A DNA stretch of 6,144 nt from Saprospiraceae bacterium (GTDB lineage Bacteria > Bacteroidota > Bacteroidia > Chitinophagales > Saprospiraceae). Shown here piece after piece: positions 1 through 6,144 of this stretch (position 1 is the stretch's first letter; each line of letters opens with the position of its first letter). The stretch lies in the NCBI GenBank assembly GCA_013002475.1, contig JABDJM010000470.1:1-6144 (forward strand). The letters are read 5' to 3'. The notes under the pieces are model-generated. The model was not told the origin of the DNA. It searched no databases and saw nothing but the letters and a program-made list of their open reading frames with translations. Made by a program: the position numbers and the translations under genes.

Positions 1-1
1 G

Positions 2-1228
2 GATGAATATATGCCGATTGTAAAAGGTTCTGAATTAAATGATGACCCTTTGAATCCCATCTCCCGATATTCGTTAGATCTGATCGCTGAAAAAGGAGAT
101 GAAACTCCTATAGATTGGGTGCATCGCTCTGAGCGGTATGTGGAGAAACTGGCTACACCAGATGTAAGCATTGCAGATTTGGTCGGTGATGTGGATCCCA
201 TTAAGGCGGCTACCTTGAAGTTGCCCTATTCCGATCAGAGAGTGATCCATTTTGGACTTATTCCCAGAGCTCACCGATCAATTTTTGTCATCAACGAATT
301 ACCTGACTTGCAAGCGAGGATCCAGGTTTCCCTGTTCAATATCCTTCAGGAGGGAGATATGCAGATTCGAGGTTTTAAGCTGCGCTTGCCTCTGGACATT
401 CAGTTTCTTTTTACCGCTAACCCCGAGGATTACACTAATCGTGGAAGCATTATCACACCGCTTAAGGACCGGATAGAGTCCCAAATACTAACTCATTATC
501 CAAAGGACACTGAGATTGCCAAGTCGATCACGGCCCAAGAAGCATCGCTCTCTGAGGGACAATCCAGGATAGAAATTCCAGAGCTTCATAAGGAACTCTT
601 GGAACGCATCAGTTTCACTGCCAGAGAAAGTGAATTTATCGATGAAAAATCTGGTGTTTCCGCAAGGCTCTCTATTTCGGGTTTTGAAAATTTGGTAAGT
701 ACAGCTGAAAGGAGAATGCTCCTAAATCAGGAGTCTAAGACGCGAACCAGAATTCTGGATTTTTGGGGAGTAATTCCTGCCATAACAGGGAAGGTGGAGT
801 TGGTCTATGAAGGCGAGCAAGAAGGACCTTACCAAGTGGCCTTATCCCTGATTGGTGAGGCCGTAAAATCTCTCTTCCTTGAACATTTTCCTGATCCGGA
901 AAAACTAAAAAAGGGTGTGGAAAGTGATCCATACGGAGTTATTAGGGCTTGGTTCGGTGGTGGGAACTCAGTAGATATACTTAATGACGCTTCTGATAAG
1001 GACTTTAGTTCCGCTCTGTCTAAGGTAGCCGGACTAAAAAAACTGGTGAAATCCTTTTCTAGTGGTAAGGAAGATGAATCTGTTCTGATGGAGCTTGCCC
1101 TTGTTGGGTTATCTGAATTTGATATCATTAATAAGGATTTGATCCAATCCACTTTTTCGTTCAAGGATGTTTTGGCTAATATGTTCAACGACCGGGATGA
1201 GGACCTCGGAGGATTTTTTGACAACTAA
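2..1228 (+). CDS. AAA+ ATPase, magnesium chelatase ChlI/MoxR-like, 5'-truncated
   Basis: This is the C-terminal ~408 residues of a cytosolic AAA+ ATPase related to the magnesium chelatase I subunit and MoxR-type ATPases. The reading frame is open to the left edge. The codons before the ATG at position 11 (Asp-Glu-Tyr) continue the protein as I remember Bacteroidota homologues, so that ATG is probably internal and the true start and Walker A loop lie off-window. Numbering from that Met, a Walker B-like segment IFVINE ends at E96, sensor 1 is FTANPED (N137), an arginine-finger candidate is R154 in LKDRIES, and a sensor 2 arginine candidate is R219 in VSARL. The rest is a helical lid and a C-terminal extension rich in acidic residues (DRDEDLGGFFDN). 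Family members remodel partner proteins, commonly with a von Willebrand A-domain protein. No such gene follows here, so the partner may lie upstream or elsewhere. The actual client is unknown; true magnesium chelation for chlorophyll is unlikely in this setting. Confidence 0.85.
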   Translation, partial: DEYMPIVKGSELNDDPLNPISRYSLDLIAEKGDETPIDWVHRSERYVEKLATPDVSIADLVGDVDPIKAATLKLPYSDQRVIHFGLIPRAHRSIFVINELPDLQARIQVSLFNILQEGDMQIRGFKLRLPLDIQFLFTANPEDYTNRGSIITPLKDRIESQILTHYPKDTEIAKSITAQEASLSEGQSRIEIPELHKELLERISFTARESEFIDEKSGVSARLSISGFENLVSTAERRMLLNQESKTRTRILDFWGVIPAITGKVELVYEGEQEGPYQVALSLIGEAVKSLFLEHFPDPEKLKKGVESDPYGVIRAWFGGGNSVDILNDASDKDFSSALSKVAGLKKLVKSFSSGKEDESVLMELALVGLSEFDIINKDLIQSTFSFKDVLANMFNDRDEDLGGFFDN

Positions 1229-1300
1229 CAAGAAACCTGAGAGGGTAATTGGATAATTAGTGGACATTTTCCCCGGGGCAATTGGGCTTCACTCCCTGTA

Positions 1301-1334
1301 TTTGGTCGTATATTCACCGAATCTTTTAAGTTAA
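1301..1334 (+). promoter_or_regulatory. weak candidate Bacteroidota-type promoter
   Basis: The phylum's primary sigma factor prefers a -33 TTTG and a -7 TAnnTTTG. TTTG occurs at 1301-1304 and TAAGTTAA at 1327-1334, separated by 22 bases; the second element matches only the TA and TT pairs. Transcription would then start about 8-10 bases before the receptor ATG at 1350, which is very short for a leader. An alternative -7 element, TATATTCA at 1309-1316, pairs with TTG at 1282-1284 over 24 bases. Neither is strong. The 121-base gap before the receptor makes a promoter here plausible, but its position is not settled by the sequence. Confidence 0.2.
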
Positions 1335-1349
1335 AATGAATTCCTATCC

Positions 1350-3626
1350 ATGAGGCAGTTTTTTTGTGCCCTAATTCTCCTCTTTTTTGCCCTTCCTTTA
1401 GCCCAGGCCCAAAATGGAGGGACAGTCCGGGGAAATGTGTTTGACAAGGATTCCGGAGAGCCCATAATTTACGGAACAGTGCGACTTGTCGGAACAGACT
1501 TTGGTGTTTCAACAGATTTCGAGGGATTCTTTTCTATGGGGAATGTTCCTCCAGGTGAATATACTCTGGCTGTATCTTATGTCGGTTATGACTCTACGGC
1601 TGTAGACATAAATGTGAAAAATGGATCCAACATCTATAAAAGGATCATGCTTCAGGAGGGCGGAATTAATCTTGGTGAGATCCAAATTTCTGCCGAAAGA
1701 GAAAAATCAAAAAACCAGGTCAAAGCTTCTGTAGTTACAATCACCCCGAGGCAGATCCGTGCCTTACCTTCAGTTGGAGGAGAGGCTGACATTGCTCAGT
1801 ACCTTTCCATTCTCCCTGGGATCATTTCCACTGGTGATCAGGGTGGTCAGATTTACATTCGTGGTGGCTCACCCGTGCAAAACAAGATCCTACTTGATGG
1901 ACTTACTATCTATAATGCCTTTCACTCAATAGGTCTCTTTTCTGTTTTCGAAACAGAAGCTGTCCGAAATATCGATGTGTATACCGGAGGGTTCAATGCA
2001 GAGTACGGAAGCCGGATCTCAGCTATTGTGGACATAAACACACGTGAAGGAAATAAAAAACGATGGGGTGGAAAGGTAGGGATCAATCCATTTTTAAGCA
2101 AGGTTCTTATTGAGGGACCTTTGAAAAAACTAAAAGACGAAGGAGGGGGATCAACATCCCTGATGGTGACTGGTAAATACAGTTACATAGATCAAACCTC
2201 TAAATCATTGTACTCCTATGTTGATTCTGCTGGTCTTCCATATAACTTCCAGGACATCTATGCAAAGTTGAGCATGGTTTCACAAAATGGTTCCAAACTG
2301 GATCTTTTTGGGTTCAACTTCGATGATAACGCCAAATTTGCTGGCGTTGCAGATCTGAATTGGATCACAACTGGTGGCGGGGCAAGGTTCAAATTAATTC
2401 CAAGGACTTCTGCTTTCATCATAGGTGGATTATTTGGCTTTAGTTCCTATGAGATAGGCCTAAATGAATCAGACGGTCGCCCAAGGAAGTCATCTATTGA
2501 GGATTTCTCCGGACAAATAGACTTTACCTATTTCGGAAGAGCTAACGAGTTGAAATACGGAGTGAACATTAGCTCGATCTCGACCAATTTTGAGTTTAAT
2601 AATCTCTTCGGACAAAGGATAGAGCAGGAGGATTTCAATACTGAATTGTCCGCCTTTGCCAAGTACAGACACAAGTTTGGGAATCTTATCATTGAGCCAG
2701 GTTTCAGGGTACAGTTTTACGCATCGGCCAATCAGGTTTCGCCAGAACCAAGATTGGGGATAAAATACAATGCTTCAGATCGATTACGAATCAAAGTTGC
2801 CGGAGGAATGTATTCCCAAAATCTGATCAGCTCAGTGAATGAAAGGGATATCGTAAATCTTTTTGTCGGCTTTTTAGCAGGACCAGATGAGCGAGTGATC
2901 GATCCAGTAACCGGTGAAGAAACTGATGACCGTCTTCAAAAATCGATACAGGGAGTTTTTGGTATTGAATACGATATCAACAATAATCTGGAAATTAATA
3001 TCGAACCCTACTACAAGGATTTTACCCAACTGATAAATATTAACCGAAATAAACTAGAAGCAACCGATCCAAATTATCTGAAAGAAACCGGTGAGGCATA
3101 TGGGATCGATTTACTGGCAAAATTTAATACTCGTAATGTTTATTTATGGGCGGCTTACTCCTATGGATTTGTAAACAGAGATGATGGAGTACAGGAGTAT
3201 CCTACGATTTTTGACAGAAGGCATAATGCCAACTTTTTAGCTACATACAATACTTTGGGGGAAAACCCCTGGGAATTCAGCCTGCGTTGGAATTATGGTT
3301 CCGGATTTCCATTCACCCTGACCGAAGGATTTTACACCTATTTTTCATTTGAAGATGGAGTGGATACGGACATCCTTTCTGGAAATCCTGACCTGGGGAT
3401 AATCTATGATGAGGTCCGAAATGGGGGAAGACTACCTCAATACCATCGCCTGGACCTCTCTGTAAAAAAAGAGTACAACTTCACCGATCATCTAAAGGTT
3501 GAGATCGTCGGCTCTGTTACTAACGGATATGACCGCGAGAATATATTCTTCTTTGACCGTGTGAAGTATGATAGGGTGGATCAACTTCCTATCCTTCCCA
3601 GCATGGGTGTAAACGTCAGCTTTTAA
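1350..3626 (+). CDS. TonB-dependent outer-membrane receptor with carboxypeptidase-regulatory-like N-terminal domain
   Basis: This complete 758-residue receptor should lie in the outer membrane and import an unknown substrate using TonB/ExbBD energy. A signal peptide (residues 1-20, ending AQA before QN) precedes a carboxypeptidase-regulatory-like beta-sandwich at ~24-103, with the typical GNVFDKDSGEPI, DFEGFF and VSYVGY segments. LGEIQISAE (108-116) resembles the LxEVVVTA stretch often seen before the plug. The plug spans ~120-235 and includes LSILPGI, YIRGGSP, LLDGLTIYN and VYTGGFNAEYGSR. A beta-barrel of ~520 residues follows and ends in VNVSF, with the terminal Phe expected for BAM-dependent insertion. 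The ATG at 1350 is well supported because an in-frame TAA lies at 1332-1334. There is no SD sequence, which is normal in this phylum. The protein is much shorter than SusC (~1000 residues) and no SusD gene follows, so it is not a classical glycan-uptake pair. The deiminase gene begins 9 bases downstream, suggesting co-transcription. The ligand is not readable from the sequence. Confidence 0.93.
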   Translation: MRQFFCALILLFFALPLAQAQNGGTVRGNVFDKDSGEPIIYGTVRLVGTDFGVSTDFEGFFSMGNVPPGEYTLAVSYVGYDSTAVDINVKNGSNIYKRIMLQEGGINLGEIQISAEREKSKNQVKASVVTITPRQIRALPSVGGEADIAQYLSILPGIISTGDQGGQIYIRGGSPVQNKILLDGLTIYNAFHSIGLFSVFETEAVRNIDVYTGGFNAEYGSRISAIVDINTREGNKKRWGGKVGINPFLSKVLIEGPLKKLKDEGGGSTSLMVTGKYSYIDQTSKSLYSYVDSAGLPYNFQDIYAKLSMVSQNGSKLDLFGFNFDDNAKFAGVADLNWITTGGGARFKLIPRTSAFIIGGLFGFSSYEIGLNESDGRPRKSSIEDFSGQIDFTYFGRANELKYGVNISSISTNFEFNNLFGQRIEQEDFNTELSAFAKYRHKFGNLIIEPGFRVQFYASANQVSPEPRLGIKYNASDRLRIKVAGGMYSQNLISSVNERDIVNLFVGFLAGPDERVIDPVTGEETDDRLQKSIQGVFGIEYDINNNLEINIEPYYKDFTQLININRNKLEATDPNYLKETGEAYGIDLLAKFNTRNVYLWAAYSYGFVNRDDGVQEYPTIFDRRHNANFLATYNTLGENPWEFSLRWNYGSGFPFTLTEGFYTYFSFEDGVDTDILSGNPDLGIIYDEVRNGGRLPQYHRLDLSVKKEYNFTDHLKVEIVGSVTNGYDRENIFFFDRVKYDRVDQLPILPSMGVNVSF

Positions 3627-3635
3627 TCATTCCTA

Positions 3636-5423
3636 ATGAAAAAGATCTTTTCAATTTTACCCCTTCTTGCATTATGCACTTTCATGTTTTCTCAAGACCC
3701 TTTGCCAAGGGGATTTGCTGAAGGGGAGATGGAAAAGATGCGCGATTATTTAACTCAGGCTCAAAGCCGAAGCTTTGCTTGCGAAGAGCTACCTGAGAAT
3801 GCCACGTTCAGAACCATGGCAGAGTGGGAAGAATTGGATGCTCTGGTAATCACCTGGGCTGCTCATTCCCAAATCCTGACAGAAATTGTCAGAGCAGCAC
3901 AGGAAGAAGTTACCGTAATCATTGTGACTAATAATCCTTCTTCTGTTCAGACTACGCTAAGCAATGCAGGTGTGAATCCGGATTTGAATATCGAGTATGT
4001 CCAGAGAAATTATGACTCTATTTGGGTTCGGGATTATGGACCCAATACGGTTTACCAGGATGGAATCGGAGAAAGGGCCATTGTTGATTGGATCTATAAT
4101 CGGCCACGGCCACTGGATGACACCGTTCCGGAAGCAGTCGCTGATCTTATGGGGGATCCCATGTATTGCACCACTACGGCCCCTGAGGATCTGGTGCATA
4201 CAGGCGGAAATTTCATGAGTGATGGTATGGGGCGCGCCTTCTCCTCAGAGTTGGTATTGGAAGAGAATGGTCCCGACAATAATTGGGGAACGAGTAACCA
4301 TTCTAATGAAGAGATTGATTCCATCATGTCTAAGTACATGGGGATCGAGTCTTATCCAAAATTAGATAACCTTCCCTGGGACGTCATCCACCATATTGAC
4401 ATGCACATGAAATTGTTGGACGAGGAAACACTGCTGGTGGGAGAGTACCCAGAAGGGATTGCTGATGGCCCTCAGATTGAGGCAAATATTCAGTTTATCC
4501 TCAGCAATTTTATCGCTCCTTCAGGAAATCCTTATAGGGTCATAAGAGTACCAATGCCGCCAGATGCTGACGGTAACTATCCGGAGTATCCCGGCAACCA
4601 ATGGTGGCTTGCAGGAGATTATCGAACTTATGCAAACGCCGTTTTTGTAAACAAAACTATTCTTGTCCCAACTTACGAAGAGCAATACGATACAACGGGC
4701 CTTCGCATTTGGGAGGAAGCCATGCCAGGTTACAATATTGTAGGAATCAACTCCAATGCGATCATTCCAAGTCTGGGTGCTATCCATTGCATCACCAAGG
4801 AGGTAGGAACATCAGAACCTTTACTAGTCAATCATCTAAGACCAAGAACACTTTGTCATGATGAGAATAACCGGCTGGAAGTCTCCGCGGATCATATCTC
4901 AGGGATCGATAAAGTCAATCTTCATTTTCGCTTACAAGGGGAATTGGAGTTTACGATGCAGGAGATGGAATTTGATTTATCTGCTGGAAAATATTTTTCC
5001 GAGTTTAGCACCGGAGGTGCGGATGGCTCAAATTTAGAATACTACTTTGAAGCAATAGCAAACGACGGAAAAAGTATTAATCGTCCTTTGCCTGCACCTG
5101 TAGGATATTTTTCTGTTCCCCTTGAGCAATGTGCTCCGACCAGCGCTTCCGAAGAAATTTCAGTTGCAGGAGAAATGAAGGTTTTCCCAAATCCTGCTGC
5201 GGAGATCACCTTTATAGAAATTGATCTTTCAGAAAATTTTGAAGGAAGGTTAGTTCTTCTGGATATAATGGGAAAAGAAATCCGCACGATTAAGCAGGGA
5301 GAGTTTTCTCCAGGTATGCAGAAGCATTTCTTTGATGCTGCGACTATTCCGGCTGGAATCTATATTGTCCAGTTGCAAAAGAACCAGCAAACTATTCGAA
5401 GCCAAAAACTGGCAATCAAATAA
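3636..5423 (+). CDS. secreted Porphyromonas-type peptidylarginine/agmatine deiminase-family enzyme with T9SS type A sorting domain
   Basis: This 595-residue enzyme of the PAD_porph family should hydrolyse a guanidino group to a ureido group plus ammonia (arginine to citrulline if the substrate is peptidyl-arginine). Residues 1-20 are a signal peptide (MKKIF then a hydrophobic core ending FSQ), and 21-52 may be a propeptide. The catalytic domain, ~53-390, contains W130 and D133 (IWVRDYGP), GGNFMSDG (190-197), H253 and D255 (HID), N334 (TYANAV) and the nucleophile C385 (GAIHC). RPR at 156-158 lies near where P. gingivalis PPAD has its carboxylate-binding R152/R154. An Ig-like domain follows at ~395-494. 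The C-terminal ~82 residues, from MKVFPNP to KLAIK with IPAGIYIVQL, form a type A T9SS sorting domain, so export to the surface or medium is expected. The order signal-deiminase-Ig-CTD matches PPAD, whereas cytosolic agmatine deiminases lack the signal peptide, Ig domain and CTD. The start is the first ATG after the receptor's in-frame TAA; there is no SD sequence. Substrate choice between peptidyl-arginine, agmatine and another guanidine is unproven. Confidence 0.9.
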   Translation: MKKIFSILPLLALCTFMFSQDPLPRGFAEGEMEKMRDYLTQAQSRSFACEELPENATFRTMAEWEELDALVITWAAHSQILTEIVRAAQEEVTVIIVTNNPSSVQTTLSNAGVNPDLNIEYVQRNYDSIWVRDYGPNTVYQDGIGERAIVDWIYNRPRPLDDTVPEAVADLMGDPMYCTTTAPEDLVHTGGNFMSDGMGRAFSSELVLEENGPDNNWGTSNHSNEEIDSIMSKYMGIESYPKLDNLPWDVIHHIDMHMKLLDEETLLVGEYPEGIADGPQIEANIQFILSNFIAPSGNPYRVIRVPMPPDADGNYPEYPGNQWWLAGDYRTYANAVFVNKTILVPTYEEQYDTTGLRIWEEAMPGYNIVGINSNAIIPSLGAIHCITKEVGTSEPLLVNHLRPRTLCHDENNRLEVSADHISGIDKVNLHFRLQGELEFTMQEMEFDLSAGKYFSEFSTGGADGSNLEYYFEAIANDGKSINRPLPAPVGYFSVPLEQCAPTSASEEISVAGEMKVFPNPAAEITFIEIDLSENFEGRLVLLDIMGKEIRTIKQGEFSPGMQKHFFDAATIPAGIYIVQLQKNQQTIRSQKLAIK

Positions 5424-5424
5424 T

Positions 5425-6144
5425 TTATCGGATCAACGTTACATCTCCGCGGAAGCTTTCTTCAGTTCCATTAGGCCGAAGGTAAATCACTTCAAACAGG
5501 TAAACATCTGAGGCTGCTGGTTCTCCATTATGGTAACCATCCCAGCCTGCTGATCCGTTATTATTATCATAAACCTGCTGTCCCCATCGGTTCCAAACTC
5601 TAAAATTGACAATCTCAATGTTGGCCATTGTTGTCGGTTTGAAGAAATCATTTTGCCCATCATTGTCAGGAGTAAAAGCATTCGGCATGGTGATCACCGC
5701 TTCCCGAACCTCAATCTCTTTTGTGATTTCGTAGATACAATCCTCTCCATAAGTTATGGTAAGCGTAATGCTTTCTCCATCCAGGTTTAGTGCTTGCAAC
5801 ACAGTTGACGGCATATTGGATCCATTATCCCAGGAATAGGTAGCGTAGGAGAATACTGAATCCACACTAAGGTTGATTTCCTGTCCTTCCTCAAAGGAGG
5901 CTTGCTCCGGATCGCAAATTATTTGAGCAGGGTAGACCGGAACGATGTTGATCATTGCAGAGGAGCTAAGTACCCCACAACCATAATCAAACTGAACGGT
6001 ATACTCCGTGCTGTCTTCCGGGCTTACACTAATTGAGGGGCCCTCGATGTTCCCGGGTTGCCAAATGTATATCCCGTCAACATTACCTATGGCGTCGATC
6101 ATTACTTCTTCTCCTTCACAAATATCCAATTGCTGAGGGTCCAC
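5425..6144 (-). CDS. secreted Ig/PKD-repeat protein with gliding-motility-associated (T9SS type B) C-terminal domain, 5'-truncated
   Basis: This is the C-terminal ~240 residues of a secreted protein whose start lies beyond the right edge. The frame is open to the edge, and its first codon there (GTG, Val) falls inside a repeat, so it is not a real start. Two Ig/PKD-like modules are visible. The first spans about residues 1-70, with ICEGEEV, YIWQPGN, STEYTV and a YGCG cysteine. The second spans ~71-147, with ICDPEQASFEEGQEI, YSWDNGS and EDCIYEIT. Modules of this 'what does C-E-G-E' type usually occur in long tandem arrays in Bacteroidota adhesins and surface proteins. Residues ~150-239 are the gliding-motility-associated C-terminal domain: MPNAFTPDNDGQNDFF, VWNRWGQQVY, GWDGYHNGEPA, DVYLFEV and the ending GDVTLIR. 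This is a type B T9SS signal, so export through T9SS is expected. The function of the missing N-terminal part cannot be told. The gene converges on the deiminase gene with one base between the stop codons. Confidence 0.88.
   Translation of the reverse strand: MDPQQLDICEGEEVMIDAIGNVDGIYIWQPGNIEGPSISVSPEDSTEYTVQFDYGCGVLSSSAMINIVPVYPAQIICDPEQASFEEGQEINLSVDSVFSYATYSWDNGSNMPSTVLQALNLDGESITLTITYGEDCIYEITKEIEVREAVITMPNAFTPDNDGQNDFFKPTTMANIEIVNFRVWNRWGQQVYDNNNGSAGWDGYHNGEPAASDVYLFEVIYLRPNGTEESFRGDVTLIR

Noticed and set aside
829..1224. 131-codon open frame antisense to the ATPase gene
   Set aside because: It lies entirely inside a well-supported gene on the other strand, is Ser-rich without recognisable motifs, and looks like a coding shadow.
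1246..1259. TAATT-GGAT-AATTA inverted repeat
   Set aside because: It is a five-pair, AT-only stem that is expected by chance; there is no T-run and no link to a known operator.
1267..1282. TTTTCCCCGGGGCAAT as a terminator for the ATPase gene
   Set aside because: CCCCGGGG is a perfect dyad but leaves no loop and has no following T-run, so it is not a credible intrinsic terminator.
1225..1512. 95-codon minus-strand open frame covering the gap before the receptor
   Set aside because: Its first part overlaps the receptor's signal peptide and N-terminal domain in antisense, and the product matches nothing I recognise. The gap is better explained as a 5' regulatory region.
1350..3626. SusC/RagA-type receptor of a polysaccharide utilisation locus
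   Set aside because: At 758 residues it is too short, and no SusD-like gene or glycan-active enzyme is nearby.
3636..3695. Lipoprotein signal (LALC) in the deiminase
   Set aside because: Leu directly before the Cys does not fit the lipobox, which needs a small residue there, and the hydrophobic core continues past the Cys to FSQ. A standard signal peptide fits better, and T9SS cargo is expected to use one.
4601..4861. Alternative-frame open frames within the deiminase gene
   Set aside because: They overlap the catalytic region in other frames, have unlikely composition (rich in Arg, Cys and Ser) and show no family features.
6142..6144. GTG at the right edge as the start of the minus-strand gene
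   Set aside because: It falls within an Ig/PKD-like module with no signal peptide, yet the protein ends in a secretion domain, so the gene must continue off-window.

Overview
The window most likely comes from a Bacteroidota (CFB group) chromosome. Both kinds of type IX secretion (T9SS) C-terminal sorting domain are present. The outer-membrane receptor has the N-terminal carboxypeptidase-regulatory-like domain typical of the phylum, and the starts whose upstream sequence is visible lack a Shine-Dalgarno sequence. The ending GDVTLIR of the rightmost protein resembles Saprospirales/Chitinophagales-type proteins, but that placement is a guess from memory. No tRNA, rRNA, insertion sequence, CRISPR array or phage gene was seen, and coding density is high.

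Layout: (1) From the left edge to 1228 (+) is the C-terminal majority of a cytosolic AAA+ ATPase of the magnesium-chelatase ChlI/MoxR-like type; its start and Walker A region lie outside the window. (2) Positions 1229-1349 form a 121-base gap with no convincing terminator and only a weak promoter candidate. (3) Positions 1350-3626 (+) encode a complete TonB-dependent outer-membrane receptor that is not SusC-like. (4) After 9 bases, 3636-5423 (+) encodes a secreted, Porphyromonas-type peptidylarginine-deiminase-like enzyme with signal peptide, deiminase domain, Ig-like domain and type A T9SS sorting domain. (5) One base further on and convergent, 5425 to the right edge (-) is the C-terminal part of a large secreted protein with Ig/PKD-like modules and a type B (gliding-motility-associated) T9SS domain.

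The most interesting unit is the receptor-deiminase pair at 1350-5423, which looks like a two-gene operon. The deiminase has the D / HxD / N / C catalytic layout of the family. It also has an RPR tripeptide about where the Porphyromonas gingivalis enzyme PPAD carries the two arginines that bind a peptide C-terminus. An inferred working model is that the enzyme is exported by T9SS and deiminates C-terminal arginine of peptides (or another guanidino compound) at or outside the cell surface, while the receptor imports a related substrate. The sequence alone cannot prove the substrate or the coupling.
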